This document shows, piece by piece, positions 45,398-54,680 of a DNA stretch of 56,311 bases. The stretch is from Vittaforma corneae ATCC 50505. Taxonomy: Eukaryota; Microsporidia; Nosematidae. Position numbers and translations under genes: made by a program. Every line of letters begins with the position of its first letter. The first letter of the stretch is position 1. The stretch covers positions 1 to 56,311 of the forward strand of contig NW_006889846.1 in the NCBI RefSeq assembly GCF_000231115.1, written 5' to 3'. The notes below the pieces were generated by a model that had not been told where the DNA came from, made no database searches, and saw nothing but the letters and a program-made list of their open reading frames with translations.

Positions 45398-47182
45398 ATG
45401 TTTTTGTTTGTGCTACTTGTACAGGCTGCAACATTTATCAACCAAGTTGCTGTCGAATACAAAAAGACTCCACTCACCCGCTCTGCATACAATTTATTTG
45501 GAATCACTACCTTAAAGGCGCATGGACATGTTTCTTTCTGCACTAGGGATGGAGATGTTATGCTCAGCGAGATTCACTCACCCTCTAAAGTTCATAATAT
45601 CCACCTGTTTATTGAAGACAGGGGCATTCTAGAGAACAGCTCCTTTGTAAAACAAAACAGCCGAACGAAAGAGTTCTTTATTGAGAATTTGGATGCACCA
45701 GTTGATCGTATTACACTTTCCAGCCTTTACTTCAGGAGGATTCTTGAAAAGGAATATCCGAGCATCAAAAGTTCGCCTGTGTCGCTAGTTGTCTCAGGTA
45801 GAGACTATTACACACCAGAGCAATCTATGGATCTTGCGACGGTCTTTTCCTCAATTAGCAGTGATGTAAAGGTCATTCCAGAGTCTCTGGCCGCTTGTAT
45901 AAAGTACTCGTGCGAAATGTCTGACAATACAGAAGAAAAGCACTTTTACTTGAACTTGAGAGGCTCTAAACCCGTGTGCTCTTTGTACTCCATCAAGAAA
46001 GAAGAAGGCAAGACAACTATTATGTATGAAGAACCAAAGGACTTAGAAAACTTCGAGTGTATTGCTGACTATGAGATTGAGGCTGAGGTGGCAAAGTATG
46101 TCATTTCCAATATTAAAAGCGACGATACCTGGAGGAATGTGGCATTTTTACCCTTTGAGAATGGCACTGACAAATCACATTACGCGGATGTTCAACAGAA
46201 TGTCAGTGATTTTATCAAAAATATGAGCGATGGATTTGATACTCTGAACATTCTCCAAATTCTTATTAGAAAGATATCAGATGATAGCCTGGATGGAAGT
46301 ATCATTGAGAAAAGCCTTGATATTGAGAAATTTAAATGCAACTTCAACAGCATGGGATGTAGCAAGATGCCCACCAGTATTCCGGAAGGATACAAAAAAT
46401 ATCTTATTAGTGATATTAAGAGAACCGATGCATGTTTTGAAGGATTCTTTGAGGTTCCATATGATCGTGTTCTTGATGGATTGCTGCAGGCGCATTCACC
46501 AGCCTTCGTGCTGAGTGATCCTAGGGTTGTTGTTAAGGGACATGCGACATCAGTAGCTCTGGATAAAATTGAAGGTGAGCTGAGCCTAAGAAGAACAGTT
46601 CTAAAAGATATTGTTCAGAATTTTTCTGAACTTAGAAAGACACTTACATATGTAGAAGAAGCAGAGGTTGAGCCGATTTTAAGCCTGTTCAAAGAAGATC
46701 TTGCAAACCTTCATATACTTAAAGAGATTAAAAAAGCATATGAGGGGCTGCAGTCACTGAGTATCAAAAGAATAGCCAATGCTGTATTGAAAGACAGCTA
46801 TCTGCAGGAGCTGAGAAATAGGATTTCCGAGGCAAAAGATTTGGAGAAGAATTTTCCAGAAGATGTTCCTGTAAGCTTCCGAGAGAACCTGGCAAGCTAC
46901 TGTGCAGAAACAGAGAATTGGATCAACGCCAATGAATCAAAGGACGATGCTTTGTCGGAGATTCAGAGGAGATCATCAATGCTATCAGCTCATATTAAGC
47001 TTATTAGATCTACGGCCAAGAAGATAGAAGAGGAAAAAGCCATGCAGAAAGAACAGCAAACAGAAAGCAATAAAGATGAGAGACTTGGTGGAATTCCTGA
47101 GAAAGAGAAGGATGTTGCTACCGAGGCTGAAAAAGAGGAAGAAAAGAGAAAAACAATGGAGACCAAGCAGGACACTCTTTAA
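45398..47182 (+). CDS. Divergent Hsp70-superfamily protein, GRP170/Lhs1-like, ER lumen
   Basis: 594 residues; CCACCC touches the ATG. N-terminal signal peptide (MFLFVLLVQAATFINQ). VSLVVSGRDYYTPEQSMDLA and VKVIPESLAACIKYS correspond to Hsp70 motifs around the adenosine region. The Hsp70 phosphate loops (DLGTT, DLGGGT) are not recognisable: NLRGSKPVCSLYSI sits where the second should be. The C-terminal half is helical and charged (EKEKDVATEAEKEEEKRKTM), as in Hsp110/GRP170. GRP170 is the nucleotide exchange factor for the ER Hsp70. ATP binding is doubtful here. No canonical KDEL: the end is KQDTL. Confidence 0.6.
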   Translation: MFLFVLLVQAATFINQVAVEYKKTPLTRSAYNLFGITTLKAHGHVSFCTRDGDVMLSEIHSPSKVHNIHLFIEDRGILENSSFVKQNSRTKEFFIENLDAPVDRITLSSLYFRRILEKEYPSIKSSPVSLVVSGRDYYTPEQSMDLATVFSSISSDVKVIPESLAACIKYSCEMSDNTEEKHFYLNLRGSKPVCSLYSIKKEEGKTTIMYEEPKDLENFECIADYEIEAEVAKYVISNIKSDDTWRNVAFLPFENGTDKSHYADVQQNVSDFIKNMSDGFDTLNILQILIRKISDDSLDGSIIEKSLDIEKFKCNFNSMGCSKMPTSIPEGYKKYLISDIKRTDACFEGFFEVPYDRVLDGLLQAHSPAFVLSDPRVVVKGHATSVALDKIEGELSLRRTVLKDIVQNFSELRKTLTYVEEAEVEPILSLFKEDLANLHILKEIKKAYEGLQSLSIKRIANAVLKDSYLQELRNRISEAKDLEKNFPEDVPVSFRENLASYCAETENWINANESKDDALSEIQRRSSMLSAHIKLIRSTAKKIEEEKAMQKEQQTESNKDERLGGIPEKEKDVATEAEKEEEKRKTMETKQDTL

Positions 47183-47540
47183 ATAAATTTTCTATTATTA
47201 GTATGCCAATAACCAATATTATCTTGTATTAGATAGAAAACTGCTAAAGCAGGCATTTGTTCCATATACCATTTAAAACAATCGCTGAAAAACAGATTTT
47301 ACTCACTAGCTACTTTATAGAATGATATGATAGCTTGACAGTTGGCTGAGCGTTGTTATTGGTTCTTCCAATTTCTAAACAATTAAATGACCAATAAACA
47401 TGTCTGATACCTATGCACATATAGCCAACCAATTTACTATTTGTGAAATATACCTAATTGTCACCATCGTTCATTGGTATACTGAATAACCAATAAACAC
47501 TGTTTTCAAATATTTTTAATACGCCAAGACCCCCTCAAAC
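47183..47540 (+). promoter_or_regulatory. Upstream region of the Dop1 gene with clustered CCAAT motifs
   Basis: 358 bases. ACCAATAAAC occurs exactly at 47390-47399 and 47489-47498; related forms are AACCAATATT (47207), the reverse-strand AACCAATAAC (about 47355-47364), AACCAATTTA and ATACCAATGA (reverse, about 47472). The Dop1 ATG is preceded by ACCCCCTCAAAC. Confidence 0.55.
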
Positions 47541-50435
47541 ATGCATGGCAGCTTCAACAAATACCATGCTGAGGTCCTGAGAATTCTGGACAGATTCAAA
47601 AGAGCTTATGAGTGGTCGGATTTCATAGAACCACTCGACTCCCTCTGTACTGTTTTCAAAAAGTACAATGCAGGATACGTCCCCTGCATTCCACAGCTTG
47701 TAAAGCGGCTGAACCAGCTACTGAATCCTGCTCTCCCTGGAGGAATACATCTCAAAACAATAGAATGCTACAACGTAATGTTTGACTACATCAACCAGGA
47801 GAATCTGGTCAAGGACTTTGATGTTCTAACTGTAGGCTTGTTTAACTTTTCGACTAGCTGCAGAATTATTGTGGCAAATGAGTACTTGGATCTTTTGGAA
47901 AAAATCATTTCCCAGCTAGGATCAAAAATTGAAAGCTTCTCAAAGCACGTAATCTATGGGTTCCTTCCATTTTTAGAGTCTGAGAGTTCTGATTTCTATG
48001 GTAGAGCCTATCTTGCCCTTATTTCATTTTTAAACCAGGTTTCTGAAAAGGTGTTTTACACTGCGCTCTGGAAAAACTTTATCGACCATCAAGATCTGAG
48101 AATATCGATTCTTAACTTTTTACATAAATACAAGGTGGTAGCAATCCCCGACTATACTCTGGTAACTAAGGCGTTCTGCCTGGGTCTTGAGGGTGACAAC
48201 CCATTCATTATCAGGCCCATTCTCGAAATGTCAAATCGTGATTTCCCATATACGATCGAAAGTATAACCCAGAATTTAAACGGAAAGCCGGAACAGCATG
48301 ACGAGGAAGTAAAGAGCTATCCAACCATCGATGTCAAGCTATCTCCCAACCTAGCCTCAAGCTCTGACCGGAGCTCCGTCGAAGCATCCTCAGTACAGGT
48401 AGAGCCAAAAGTGCAGCAAATCATCAAAGACCTTATTTCGGAGCAAATGAACGATAGTGGCGATGCGCAAACTATGGAAATGGCAAGCAAAGACAAAGAC
48501 CAGTGTAATGCAAGTATAATTAAGGGAGTTCTTAAAATATTTCTCAAAAAGGAAGTTGGAATGCATAGACGAGCCTATAAATGGCTAAATATTTCAGAAA
48601 CAATCATGGACCGAGATGTTGATTATATCGAAAAAGGACTACGAACCTATTTGAGTGGTACTGAGGAAGATCTGTCAAGTTTCTTTAGGATTGCCAATGC
48701 GCTTGCTGATAAGGAGAATTTGACAGTGTTTCTGATGGAGAGATTAATTTTAGATGCAATACAGATTATGATGAAAATTGATGAGAGAAAGAATGTGGAA
48801 AGTTTCTACTTTGTTAAGAAGAACATAAGAACATTTTTGAATCACTCTTTGGATGAATTCTACAGGGTAGTTTACATGAAGCTCAATAGGATTTTCAGCG
48901 AATCAGATGAAATGGATAAAACTATTGAAGACTATAGCGATTTTGATATTGAAGGCACTTCGAGCGATAGCATGACTTTTAAGAGCTGCTATACTCTTGA
49001 CAGGCAGGGCTTCAATGCTGCCGAGCAATTGATAAAGCTGATTGTATATTCGTTTGAGGTTTTGGATGCAGTGGACTCCAACGTCACATCAATCCATATT
49101 CCTCTATTGTGTCACTTGATCATCCGAAACAAGAGAAGAATATCCCATGGGCTATTTTCTAGTTTTCTAGACATATTCCTGGAAAGATGTGAAGGGTCTT
49201 TGAGCCTAGAGTCGAGAGAGGTTTCCTGTAGTCTTGTCAACTCATTCTACCAGAAGGAAAGTCCTAACGAACTATTGGAAATAAGCCTAGTCGCTGCCCT
49301 GGCGAAGGAGCTAGGAAAGCTAGAAATTTACACCGAAAGTAAAGAAGATTCAATATTATGGGCAGACTCGAAGCTTACTATTCAAAATGGAGTTTTGGTT
49401 TGGTCAGAAACGAGGAATATTCACAAGATTGACAGACCAAGAGAAAGCTATTTTAACTTTGATGTTGACGATGTGCAAATTATACAAAAGTTTATCCAAA
49501 AGCATGGCCACAAAGATTTTCCTGAGGCTTTTTTGCAAAACCTGGGGAAATATCTGGCATACAACTACAAGTTCATAGATCTAATCAACTCTGTCAGCTA
49601 TTATGTTGACTACTCCCTGCTTCGAGTCAATCTCTGGAACGACTTTGTTTTATCTAGGAGTCCTAAGTACCTTATGCATTTTCAAGAGGAATTTCTTCTT
49701 CCGTTTATTCTTGAAATTCTTCCAACAGTAAATCTTAAAGACATCTGTCTGTTCCTGGAGGAGTCTCTGAACATTGGAAAGTACTATGAAGTTCTGTTTA
49801 GGGTAGCCACTATTGTAGACCAGAAGTCATCGGACTTTGTCTCTCTTCTTTTGAGTCTAAACGACACTGCTCCTTTACTCAAGAGCATCCTAGACAGATA
49901 TTACTTAGACTCCGACTCTTCAGATCCGTATAAATATGATACAACCATTGCCATTTTGTTCTTGCTTCAAAGCTTAGTTGAAAATGAAAATTTTCTAAGG
50001 ATTCTTTTGGCCAATACTGTTATTACACTTGATAAATACGGCGACATTGGATCACAGGAAGCATTATCAAGCATGCTATTCACAGCCATGACAAAAAATA
50101 GGGAAAAGAGACATACTGTATTGGAAAAGGAGCAGCTAGAAAAGAACAGCTCAGTTATATTTGATTACAAGAAAGACGAGACTGTTCATGATAACTCATC
50201 GGCAGCCAACTGCCAGGACTTGAGTTGCAATGATAGTGTAAAAAAGGAGCATCAAGTGTTGAACTACACTAATGGCGTAAACATTGAGCAGTCACTGAGG
50301 CTTTTGAACATCAACTCAACCGTCAATAACTACAATAGAGTTTATAGGTTTATTTTCAACATTCTGTATAAACTACACAAGAAATCAGTTCGTATTAACA
50401 CTCTTGAGTTTCCCAAGTTAAAAGCATTATTATAG
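47541..50435 (+). CDS. Dop1/Dopey, N-terminal part
   Basis: 964 residues beginning MHGSFNKYHAEVLRILDRFK, after a CCCCC signal. The first 250 residues match the Dopey N-terminal domain: VKRLNQLLNPALPGGIHLKTIECYNV, then DVLTVGLFNFSTSC and KHVIYGFLPFLESESSDFYG. Dop1 acts with the Mon2 scaffold on Golgi/endosome membrane traffic. The rest is alpha-helical with a Ser-rich linker at 280-310. The frame stops at 50435 without a Dopey-type C-terminus, and the missing part follows in another frame. Confidence 0.85.
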   Translation: MHGSFNKYHAEVLRILDRFKRAYEWSDFIEPLDSLCTVFKKYNAGYVPCIPQLVKRLNQLLNPALPGGIHLKTIECYNVMFDYINQENLVKDFDVLTVGLFNFSTSCRIIVANEYLDLLEKIISQLGSKIESFSKHVIYGFLPFLESESSDFYGRAYLALISFLNQVSEKVFYTALWKNFIDHQDLRISILNFLHKYKVVAIPDYTLVTKAFCLGLEGDNPFIIRPILEMSNRDFPYTIESITQNLNGKPEQHDEEVKSYPTIDVKLSPNLASSSDRSSVEASSVQVEPKVQQIIKDLISEQMNDSGDAQTMEMASKDKDQCNASIIKGVLKIFLKKEVGMHRRAYKWLNISETIMDRDVDYIEKGLRTYLSGTEEDLSSFFRIANALADKENLTVFLMERLILDAIQIMMKIDERKNVESFYFVKKNIRTFLNHSLDEFYRVVYMKLNRIFSESDEMDKTIEDYSDFDIEGTSSDSMTFKSCYTLDRQGFNAAEQLIKLIVYSFEVLDAVDSNVTSIHIPLLCHLIIRNKRRISHGLFSSFLDIFLERCEGSLSLESREVSCSLVNSFYQKESPNELLEISLVAALAKELGKLEIYTESKEDSILWADSKLTIQNGVLVWSETRNIHKIDRPRESYFNFDVDDVQIIQKFIQKHGHKDFPEAFLQNLGKYLAYNYKFIDLINSVSYYVDYSLLRVNLWNDFVLSRSPKYLMHFQEEFLLPFILEILPTVNLKDICLFLEESLNIGKYYEVLFRVATIVDQKSSDFVSLLLSLNDTAPLLKSILDRYYLDSDSSDPYKYDTTIAILFLLQSLVENENFLRILLANTVITLDKYGDIGSQEALSSMLFTAMTKNREKRHTVLEKEQLEKNSSVIFDYKKDETVHDNSSAANCQDLSCNDSVKKEHQVLNYTNGVNIEQSLRLLNINSTVNNYNRVYRFIFNILYKLHKKSVRINTLEFPKLKALL

Positions 50436-50514
50436 AATGCAAAAATGATTTTTACATTATAAAAAGAAGCATATTTCTTGTGGTGATGACATATCTTTTA
50501 TTTACGAGAACTGC

Positions 50515-52296
50515 ATGCACTTTTACAAACCAATCCTTGCTCAAATTAGCGACATGCCCATCAAAGAATCGTTCTTTGCTTATTTTATTGATCCTGGAAC
50601 AAAATGCTCAGTAGACACAATGTTAGAGGCCTTGCAATACATTCTTCCAATTAAAAGCATCAAAAAGGATGAGCTGTTTAGAAAGTGTTTTTTGATGATG
50701 GCAGAGGAGTGTAAACGATTCTGTGCCATTTATAAAAAAATAAAGGGATATTATAGAAGAATTGATAAAAAATATTTGATGGATGAGGATGGCAGCATTC
50801 CAAAGGAAAATGAAGAGGAAGACCCCCTTTTGGCATCAAAATTCAGCTTTAAAGCAAAGATTACCGAGTCTGAGCTAAGCACACTTGCTGATCTTGATGA
50901 CAAGACAAGTCTTCCATCACTTGTGCTGGTCAGATGCTGTGGGCTTGAAAATGTAAAGTCGCTAGCTGAAAATCTTTTTTCAAAAAACCCAATGCTTTTT
51001 GTAGGCTCGATGCCTAACAACTACACGGCCCTTTATCTCTTTGGCGCACTTCCCTTTAAGGCTGAGCTATATGAAAAAATTTTAACATCTATTAAAAGCA
51101 CAAAACTGTCCACAGAGATTTTCCAAATGCTAACAAAGCTTCTGCCACTGGAAATTAAAACAGACATTATCCGGGCTAAAGCCGAGTACATCAAAAACAC
51201 TTTTGGGATGCATGAGCCCAATGTAAAAACAATGAAGATGCTGCTCGAGTTGTTTAAATACACGCCATCCTCTGATCTCCTAAGAATCATTATTTCTAAT
51301 ATCATTCACTCTTTGATTGTAAAAGCCGAATATTTATTGAGATACCCAAATACAAGTTTTGATGAGGAAATTAAGATATTAGAAAAGATCATAAAAACAC
51401 CATCCTTTAGCTCTTGTGCCATAAATCTACTCAAAAATTGCTGTTTCACCATTCTTACTTCAAAGGAGTATCAGGACAAAGCTCTGGAATTGGTCCATAT
51501 GTACCTTCAGTGCAATCCCAACTGTAAAGTTTTCATCGATGCATACATCAATTACTTTTACAGGAATTTCTTTGACTTTGGAGTATTAATTAAGATGAAA
51601 ATATTTGAGGTGATATCATCCTCACCAAGCTTCGATGCATTTGGCATAATCAACAGTCTTATAGCTGGCATGGAGCCCTCAATCTTCTCAACTGTGCAGA
51701 GCGAGGAGCTTCAAAGAATCAACAATTTGAAGAGAATGTCATTTTTAATACTATCACAGCCAAGAAACAAGTTTTCTTCAATGAGCGATATATTTGTAAA
51801 AATTATTAATGATCTAATCAACTCCACACCAGAAATAAGGATTGAGCTGATTAGATTCTCAACCATTCTTATGCTCAAAGTTGACAACCATTATCTTCAG
51901 ACACTCTTTCCAATTCTTGTGGCCGACTTTATGATTTCAGTTTTTACAAAAGATCTGAGAGTGGTTAAAGAAATCTTCAGATTTGTGGATGTTTCAATAT
52001 GGCTCAACTCGTCTGTTTTTACTTTTAAAGTACTTTTCGGTGAAAATCATACATTTTACAACCAGCTCAAGTCTCAGATTTTATATGAAACCCCAGACAA
52101 GTTGGAAATTGACTTGTCAGCAAGAAAGTTGCCAAACTTCTTAGTAATTGCATTCGATAAGATCTCATCCTGGAGCCAGCTCTCATTATATCTTAAAAAT
52201 GCACCGTCATACTATAATTATATTGAGTTTCACATGGTTGAGAGGGATTATGAATGGGTTATTAGAGATATTGGGCTTTCATATGGAGACAATTGA
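50515..52296 (+). CDS. Dop1/Dopey, C-terminal part in another frame
   Basis: 593 codons. LKRMSFLILSQPRNKFSSMSDIFVKIINDL and LMLKVDNHYLQTLFPILVADFMISVF match the Dopey C-terminal domain (FRVLLLRISPxHLxxLWPxxxxEL). The reading is open from 50449 in this frame. Between the two parts, the third frame (50408-50502) encodes a good helix (IIIECKNDFYIIKRSIFLVVMTYLLF). So one gene appears interrupted by two single-base losses, near 50430 and near the TTTT at about 50495-50500. Its first ATG need not be a true start. Confidence 0.75.
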   Translation: MHFYKPILAQISDMPIKESFFAYFIDPGTKCSVDTMLEALQYILPIKSIKKDELFRKCFLMMAEECKRFCAIYKKIKGYYRRIDKKYLMDEDGSIPKENEEEDPLLASKFSFKAKITESELSTLADLDDKTSLPSLVLVRCCGLENVKSLAENLFSKNPMLFVGSMPNNYTALYLFGALPFKAELYEKILTSIKSTKLSTEIFQMLTKLLPLEIKTDIIRAKAEYIKNTFGMHEPNVKTMKMLLELFKYTPSSDLLRIIISNIIHSLIVKAEYLLRYPNTSFDEEIKILEKIIKTPSFSSCAINLLKNCCFTILTSKEYQDKALELVHMYLQCNPNCKVFIDAYINYFYRNFFDFGVLIKMKIFEVISSSPSFDAFGIINSLIAGMEPSIFSTVQSEELQRINNLKRMSFLILSQPRNKFSSMSDIFVKIINDLINSTPEIRIELIRFSTILMLKVDNHYLQTLFPILVADFMISVFTKDLRVVKEIFRFVDVSIWLNSSVFTFKVLFGENHTFYNQLKSQILYETPDKLEIDLSARKLPNFLVIAFDKISSWSQLSLYLKNAPSYYNYIEFHMVERDYEWVIRDIGLSYGDN

Positions 52297-52458
52297 CATA
52301 AATAAAAAGATATTACCAACTTACGTTTTAAGCGAGCAACTGTCGTTATCTAGTTGATACTGACCATGCGACGTTTGTATTGCTCACCGACAATCTGGAT
52401 AAGCTAGTTGATGTTATCTGAGATTCTCATTTGTTTAAGCTGGTTTTATGATCCCTTA

Positions 52459-53736
52459 ATGGACAGTAGAAGTGATAATGCTGCTGTGGAGATGGCCATT
52501 GAGAAAATCACAAAAATACTAGATATTTCAAAAGAAGAGGCTGTGAAGATTGTCCAGCAAGCATTTGGTCAGGAAGATCCGTTTTCGTTTCTTTCAGATC
52601 TTCTTGGATATGCCAATATAGATCTAATTTTTGAAATTTATAGATTCAAGGACACATTCATAGAAAAAGAGTATATAAACGAACAAGCATTGTTTGTAGA
52701 ACACATAATGCCAGAAAGCTCATCAGTACATGGCAGCAGTGCATCCACCGATAGACTTGTAAAGACGTCGATATTGGGCGATAATTCAAAGTACTTTTCC
52801 TATGAAAGATTCAATCCAGTGCAATCTGCTGTATTTCAAGATGTTTACAATTCTGATGGGAATGTACTTGTGGCTGCTCCAACTGGCGCTGGAAAGACAG
52901 ACATTGCTTTGATGAGTGTACTACGAGCCTTGAGGCACAGGGATTCACAAATCATTTACATAGTTCCCATGAAAGCATTAGCCTCGGAGATATGTTCAAA
53001 GTATTCGAGATTACTAGGAAAACAATACTTCATTATTGAGTACACGGGCGACACTGAAGTTGACAGTAAAACTGCTTCAAAGGCCAGAGTTGTGATCTGC
53101 ACTCCCGAGAAGTTTGATGTGGCCACAAGAAAGCTCTACTGTGTATTTCAAAATATTAGACTAGTGATTATTGATGAAATTCATTTGCTGGAAGATGACC
53201 GTGGACCAGTAGTCGAGGCAATTGTGGCACGGATGTTTAAATTTTCAGAGCTAAGGCAGACGTTTATCAGAATCCTCGGGCTTTCGGCCACCCTTCCTAA
53301 CTACCAAGACGTGGCTGTTTTTATTAAGGCCCAGCATGTGCATTTCTTTGGCCAGATGTATAGGCCAGTGCCTTTGAAAATGACTGTTACTGGCTTTACC
53401 AAAATAGCTAAATATACGGATGAAATGAACTATCTCCTCGACAAGACACAAGAGTTTATAAACGGAAGCAAGCAGATACTGGTATTTGTCCATTCAAGAG
53501 CAAAAACACATAAAACTGCCAATTTCCTCGCACAAAATTTGCATCAGAGTGATGATGGTTCTATGACAGACTTGGATGTTGAAAGCATCAAAAAAAGCAC
53601 TAAAAATTCAACCAGACCTAACGTGTTATCAAACCATGAACTTAATATGCTTGTTTCAAAGTCGATTGGAGTACACCATGCAGGACTCTCAAAGTCTAGA
53701 GATCACAGATGGAAATGCTGTTCAGTCAAGGAGTAA
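52459..53736 (+). CDS. Brr2/Slh1-like Ski2-family helicase, fragment 1 (RecA1)
   Basis: 425 codons from MDSRSDNAA, with CCC six bases upstream. Helical N-terminal part, then Q-like FNPVQSAVFQ, motif I VAAPTGAGKT (about 143-152), IVPMKALA, motif II IDEIHLLEDDRGPVVEAIVA, motif III LSATLPNYQDV, VFVHSRAKTHKTANFL and IGVHHAGLSKS. RGPV and LPNYQDV favour Brr2 over Slh1. Brr2 unwinds U4/U6 in the spliceosome. The frame is lost at 53697-53705, where SRDHRWKCC replaces the expected SDR...MEMLF. Confidence 0.85.
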   Translation: MDSRSDNAAVEMAIEKITKILDISKEEAVKIVQQAFGQEDPFSFLSDLLGYANIDLIFEIYRFKDTFIEKEYINEQALFVEHIMPESSSVHGSSASTDRLVKTSILGDNSKYFSYERFNPVQSAVFQDVYNSDGNVLVAAPTGAGKTDIALMSVLRALRHRDSQIIYIVPMKALASEICSKYSRLLGKQYFIIEYTGDTEVDSKTASKARVVICTPEKFDVATRKLYCVFQNIRLVIIDEIHLLEDDRGPVVEAIVARMFKFSELRQTFIRILGLSATLPNYQDVAVFIKAQHVHFFGQMYRPVPLKMTVTGFTKIAKYTDEMNYLLDKTQEFINGSKQILVFVHSRAKTHKTANFLAQNLHQSDDGSMTDLDVESIKKSTKNSTRPNVLSNHELNMLVSKSIGVHHAGLSKSRDHRWKCCSVKE

Positions 53737-54680
53737 TTAAGGTTTTAGTGACTACATCTACTCTTGCTTGGGGAGTAAACCTGCCTGCATATGCAGTTAT
53801 TGTACATGGACATACATTTTATAATCCGCATCTGGGCCAGTTTTCGGATATTTCAATACTGGATGTTTTACAAATATTTGGACGGGCAGGCCGGCCCCAA
53901 TATGATACAAAAGGCGAAGCCATACTCATGACCACATCAAAAAAGATGGATCAGTACGTCGGATTGCTCAAAAGAAGCAAGGATATAGAGAGCAAAATGC
54001 TTTTTCATGTTCCAGAAAACCTGAATAGTGAGATTTACTTGGGCCACGTGTCATCGATTGCGACTGCCTTAAATTGGATAAAGCACACATTCTTATATGT
54101 CAGAATGATAAACAATCCAGTAAAGTACGGTGTTTTGTCCGAAGATGTGGGGCTCGAGGAGCAGGCACTATCGGAATACATCTATTTGACAGTTAGAAGA
54201 CTTGAAGACTGTCAACTGATAAATATTGACCGAAAGGATTCAAACTACAACACCTGGACATTCAAATCGACATTTTACGGACAAGTCTCTTCAATTTATT
54301 ATTTAAGCCACCTTACAATGTATACTTGGCTTAGTGATGTTGAGTCGGTCAATGACGAAGTATCATTGATCAGCCTACTGCTTAGATCAGAAGAGTTTAA
54401 GCAAATATCAGTCAGAAAAGAGGAAATAGGCTATCTTAATGCTCTTCACGAGGATCTTCTTCTCAGCTCTGTTATAGGCTTTGAGTTTGATGAAACTTCA
54501 GAATCAAAGCTGTTAATATTGTTCATTTCATTTCTTTGTTTTAAGAAAATGCAAACTTTTTCATTGTCCTGCGATACTGACTTTATTGTTGAAAACATGA
54601 AAAGATTAATCGCGGCAATGCGCGAAGTTCTACTGCATTTGAGAAGATATGATTTGCTTTTGATGGCACTTTTTTCTTGA
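53709..54680 (+). CDS. Brr2/Slh1-like helicase, fragment 2 (RecA2, winged helix, Sec63 start)
   Basis: Continues directly in another frame: MEMLFSQGVIKVLVTTSTLAWGVNLPAYAVIVHG, then ISILDVLQIFGRAGRPQYDTKGEAILMT (motif VI with Q-x2-GRAGRPQYD), then winged helix and the start of a Sec63-type domain (STFYGQVSSIYYLSH). 323 codons. The frame stops in TTTTTTC (54670-54675, T6): with five T it would read on as LEKKLYKFKKKIIKNVLVKG in the next fragment. Confidence 0.85.
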   Translation: MEMLFSQGVIKVLVTTSTLAWGVNLPAYAVIVHGHTFYNPHLGQFSDISILDVLQIFGRAGRPQYDTKGEAILMTTSKKMDQYVGLLKRSKDIESKMLFHVPENLNSEIYLGHVSSIATALNWIKHTFLYVRMINNPVKYGVLSEDVGLEEQALSEYIYLTVRRLEDCQLINIDRKDSNYNTWTFKSTFYGQVSSIYYLSHLTMYTWLSDVESVNDEVSLISLLLRSEEFKQISVRKEEIGYLNALHEDLLLSSVIGFEFDETSESKLLILFISFLCFKKMQTFSLSCDTDFIVENMKRLIAAMREVLLHLRRYDLLLMALFS

